Shown here: positions 61,905-64,000 of the stretch, one piece after another
How the letters are laid out: each line of letters opens with the position of its first letter
How positions within the stretch are numbered: the stretch's first letter is position 1
The notes under the pieces: generated by a model
What the model was told of the DNA's origin: nothing
The model's input: only the letters and a program-made list of their open reading frames with translations
Database searches by the model: none
Position numbers and translations under genes: made by a program
Source: Paraburkholderia caballeronis
GTDB taxonomy: Bacteria; Pseudomonadota; Gammaproteobacteria; Burkholderiales; Burkholderiaceae
Length of the DNA: 64,000 nt
Assembly (NCBI RefSeq): GCF_900104845.1
Contig: NZ_FNSR01000002.1
Span: 806,001-870,000 of the forward strand
Reading direction: 5' to 3'

Positions 61905-62837
61905 TCAAGCGCCAGCCGCGACCGGCCCCGCGGCGGACGCGGGCACGGCGGACGACCCCGCCGCGCTCACGCGCTCGCGCGCGATCGCGCAATAGCTTTC
62001 GTTGATTTCATAGCCGACGAATTCGCGCTGCTGACGCGCGCAGGCGACCGCGGTGGTGCCGCTGCCCATGAACGGGTCCAGCACGCGGCCGCCCGGCGGG
62101 CAGCTCGCGAGCACCATCCGCTCGACGATCTCCAAAGGCTTCTGGGTCGGGTGATCGACCCGCTCCGCATGCTGCCGGTGCAGGCGCGACACGGACCAGA
62201 CGTCCTTCGGGTTGTAGCCGAGTTCCAGCCACCTGCTGCCTTCGAATATTTTTCGCGAACGCGCTTTCTTCGTGACGGCATCGTACGGGATGCGGACGGG
62301 ATCGAGGTCGAAATAATAATTCTTCGACACCGCGAAAAAGCCGATGTTGTCGTGAACCGACGTGAACCGGCGCGTCGTGCCGCCCATGCTCGGCACGCGC
62401 CGGTCCCAGACGATCTCGTTGATCATCGTGAGCCTCGACTTCAGGAACACGAAGATCTCGGGCGCGTACTGCCACGTGCAGAACACGTACAGCGAGCCGG
62501 ACGGCTTGAGCTTCGGGATCGCCAGCTCCAGCCAGGCGCGGGTCCACGCAAGGAAGTCCTCGCCGGAGCGCATGTCCGAATCGTTGCCGTAGTCCTTGCC
62601 GAGGCCGTACGGCGGGTCCGCGACGATCAGGTCGATTGACGCGTCCGGCAGGTTCGCCGCATCGGTCAGGAAATCGCGGTTCAGGAGGCGGATGCCGTCC
62701 GGCACCGTCGCGAGCAGCGGCGCTGGCGCGGACGGCGGCTGCACGGCGGCAGCCGCCACGGCACCCGCACCCGCGTCGGCGTCCGCCGGCGCGCCGCACG
62801 GCGCCGGGGGTTGCGGCTCGTCGAACTCGTCGCGCAT
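61905..62837 (-). CDS. Orphan DNA methyltransferase, beta class (DPPY type)
   Basis: 310 residues. Motif order is IV ([14 protein letters not shown] near residue 72) then motif I ([15 protein letters not shown] near 260), which is the beta class of N6-adenine or N4-cytosine methyltransferases; DPPY favours adenine. The first 45 residues are Ala/Pro/Asp-rich and the last 20 are Ala-rich. No restriction enzyme gene is near, so it is orphan. As I recall, the Burkholderia cenocepacia gene in this operon position methylates GTWWAC; this would need testing here. It starts 11 bases after the trpB stop, so it is co-transcribed with trpB and trpA. Confidence 0.88.
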   Translation of the reverse strand: MRDEFDEPQPPAPCGAPADADAGAGAVAAAAVQPPSAPAPLLATVPDGIRLLNRDFLTDAANLPDASIDLIVADPPYGLGKDYGNDSDMRSGEDFLAWTRAWLELAIPKLKPSGSLYVFCTWQYAPEIFVFLKSRLTMINEIVWDRRVPSMGGTTRRFTSVHDNIGFFAVSKNYYFDLDPVRIPYDAVTKKARSRKIFEGSRWLELGYNPKDVWSVSRLHRQHAERVDHPTQKPLEIVERMVLASCPPGGRVLDPFMGSGTTAVACARQQREFVGYEINESYCAIARERVSAAGSSAVPASAAGPVAAGA

Positions 62838-62848
62838 CGTCACGCCAG

Positions 62849-64000
62849 TCAGAACCGAAGGCCCGAGCGCTCGGCGACCGTATGCATGTCCTTGTCGCCG
62901 CGGCCCGACAGGTTCACCAGCAGGATCTTCTCCTTCGGCAAGGTCGGGGCGAGCTTCGTCGCATACGCGAGCGCGTGGCTCGATTCGAGCGCCGGGATGA
63001 TGCCCTCGATCCGGCAGCAGTCGTGGAACGCCTTCAGCGCCTCTTCGTCGGTAATCGGCACGTATTGCGCGCGGCCGCTGTCCTTCAGCCACGCGTGCTC
63101 GGGGCCGACGCCCGGATAGTCGAGGCCGGCGGAGATCGAATGCGTCTCGATGATCTGGCCGTCGTCGTCCTGCAAGAGATAGGTGCGGTTGCCGTGCAGC
63201 ACGCCCGGCGTGCCGCCGGTCAGCGACGCCGCGTGACGGCCGGTTTCGATGCCGTCGCCGGCCGCCTCGACGCCGATCAGCTGCACCGCCGTGTCGTCGA
63301 TGTATGGGTAGAAGATCCCCATCGCGTTCGAACCGCCGCCGACGCTCGCGATCACCGCATCCGGCTGGCGGCCGGTCATTTCGGGCATCTGGACGCGGCA
63401 TTCGTCGCCGATCACGCGCTGGAAGTCGCGCACCATCATCGGATACGGGTGCGGGCCGGCCACGGTGCCGATGATGTAGAACGTGTTCTCGACGTTCGTC
63501 ACCCAGTCGCGCATCGCCTCGTTCAGCGCGTCCTTCAGCGTGCGCGAGCCGGACTCGACCGGCACGACGGTCGCGCCCAGCAGCTTCATCCGGTACACGT
63601 TCGCCGCCTGGCGCTTCACGTCCTCCGCGCCCATGTAGACGACGCATTCCATCCCGAAACGCGCGGCGATCGTCGCCGTCGCGACGCCGTGCTGGCCCGC
63701 GCCGGTTTCCGCGATCACGCGCGGCTTGCCCATGCGCTTCGCAAGCAGCGCCTGGCCGATCACGTTGTTGATCTTGTGCGCGCCGGTGTGGTTCAGGTCT
63801 TCGCGCTTCAGATAAATCTGCGCGCCGCCGAGCAGCGTGCTCCAGCGTTCGGCGTGATAGACCGGCGACGGACGGCCGACGAAATGCTTCAGCTCGCGCT
63901 GGTATTCGGCGACGAACTCGGGATCGTGCTGGTATTTCGCATAGGCGCCGCGCAGTTCGTCGATCGCCTGCATCAGCGTTTCGGCGACGAACACGCCGCC
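62849..64000 (-). CDS. trpB: Tryptophan synthase beta subunit (5' end cut by window)
   Basis: Joins indole to serine using PLP. 383 residues are visible; the frame runs to the right edge as GGVFVAETL, the usual segment about 15 residues into TrpB, so only the extreme N-terminus is missing. The PLP lysine is in [20 protein letters not shown] near the visible residue 80, the Gly-rich phosphate loop in [10 protein letters not shown], and the C-terminal [11 protein letters not shown] is complete. First gene of the trpB-methyltransferase-trpA-accD-folC run visible here. Confidence 0.97.
   Translation of the reverse strand, partial: GGVFVAETLMQAIDELRGAYAKYQHDPEFVAEYQRELKHFVGRPSPVYHAERWSTLLGGAQIYLKREDLNHTGAHKINNVIGQALLAKRMGKPRVIAETGAGQHGVATATIAARFGMECVVYMGAEDVKRQAANVYRMKLLGATVVPVESGSRTLKDALNEAMRDWVTNVENTFYIIGTVAGPHPYPMMVRDFQRVIGDECRVQMPEMTGRQPDAVIASVGGGSNAMGIFYPYIDDTAVQLIGVEAAGDGIETGRHAASLTGGTPGVLHGNRTYLLQDDDGQIIETHSISAGLDYPGVGPEHAWLKDSGRAQYVPITDEEALKAFHDCCRIEGIIPALESSHALAYATKLAPTLPKEKILLVNLSGRGDKDMHTVAERSGLRF

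Overview
The window is high-GC DNA with gene content and order typical of Burkholderia sensu lato (Burkholderiaceae, Betaproteobacteria). This rests on the trpB/methyltransferase/trpA/accD/folC/SPOR/cvpA/purF/metZ block, xseB-ispA-dxs, a BPSS1780-type membrane protein beside thrB, and a DUF3563 mini-protein. The species cannot be named from sequence alone. No tRNA, rRNA, IS element or CRISPR array was seen, and codon use looks uniform, so this reads as resident chromosome.

Layout. 1-4320: a gene tail with a terminator, then on the minus strand the isoprenoid set xseB-ispA-dxs followed by folE2. 4581-9030: Rieske oxygenase, mercaptopyruvate sulfurtransferase, Tat-exported dienelactone-hydrolase-like protein and a type II NADH dehydrogenase. 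9228-14270: polA and a LOG-family gene in near-abutting divergence, then a split chromate transporter pair. 14389-18620: AMP nucleosidase, a DUF2782 protein, homoserine kinase, a membrane protein and DUF3563. 18707-25251: PHB-depolymerase-like esterase, PAP2 phosphatase, ModE, then a polyphosphate-linked group (CHAD protein, YdcH-like protein, PPK2). 25330-31172: PilJ-domain protein, tautomerase with divergent LysR regulator, a basic secreted protein, an Xre/RES toxin-antitoxin pair, a metallophosphatase and a DUF1345 protein.

31543-50214 is the centrepiece: one tight plus-strand operon, glgE, treS-mak fusion, glgB, glgX, treZ, malQ, treY. It links trehalose, maltose-1-phosphate and branched alpha-glucan. 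TreS/Mak/GlgE/GlgB build glucan from trehalose; GlgX/MalQ/TreY/TreZ trim it and return trehalose. Most junctions are 4-8 base start/stop overlaps. GlgE carries a large extra N-terminal GH13-like domain that appears catalytically dead.

50222-53835: CorC/HlyC-type transporter, a degenerate cytoplasmic histidine kinase, FKBP prolyl isomerase and an AraC regulator. 53957-64000 (minus strand): trpB (cut by the window edge), an orphan beta-class DNA methyltransferase, trpA, accD, folC, a SPOR protein, cvpA and purF, then metZ behind its own leader. That leader contains a SAM-II-like riboswitch candidate and an intrinsic terminator.

Main leads: the SAM-II-like metZ leader; twin GTWWAC-containing palindromes before DUF3563, together with other intergenic GTWWAC sites and a methyltransferase gene whose orthologue may target that motif; the pseudo-GH13 fusion on GlgE; and a palindrome shared by divergent promoters at the RES toxin-antitoxin locus.
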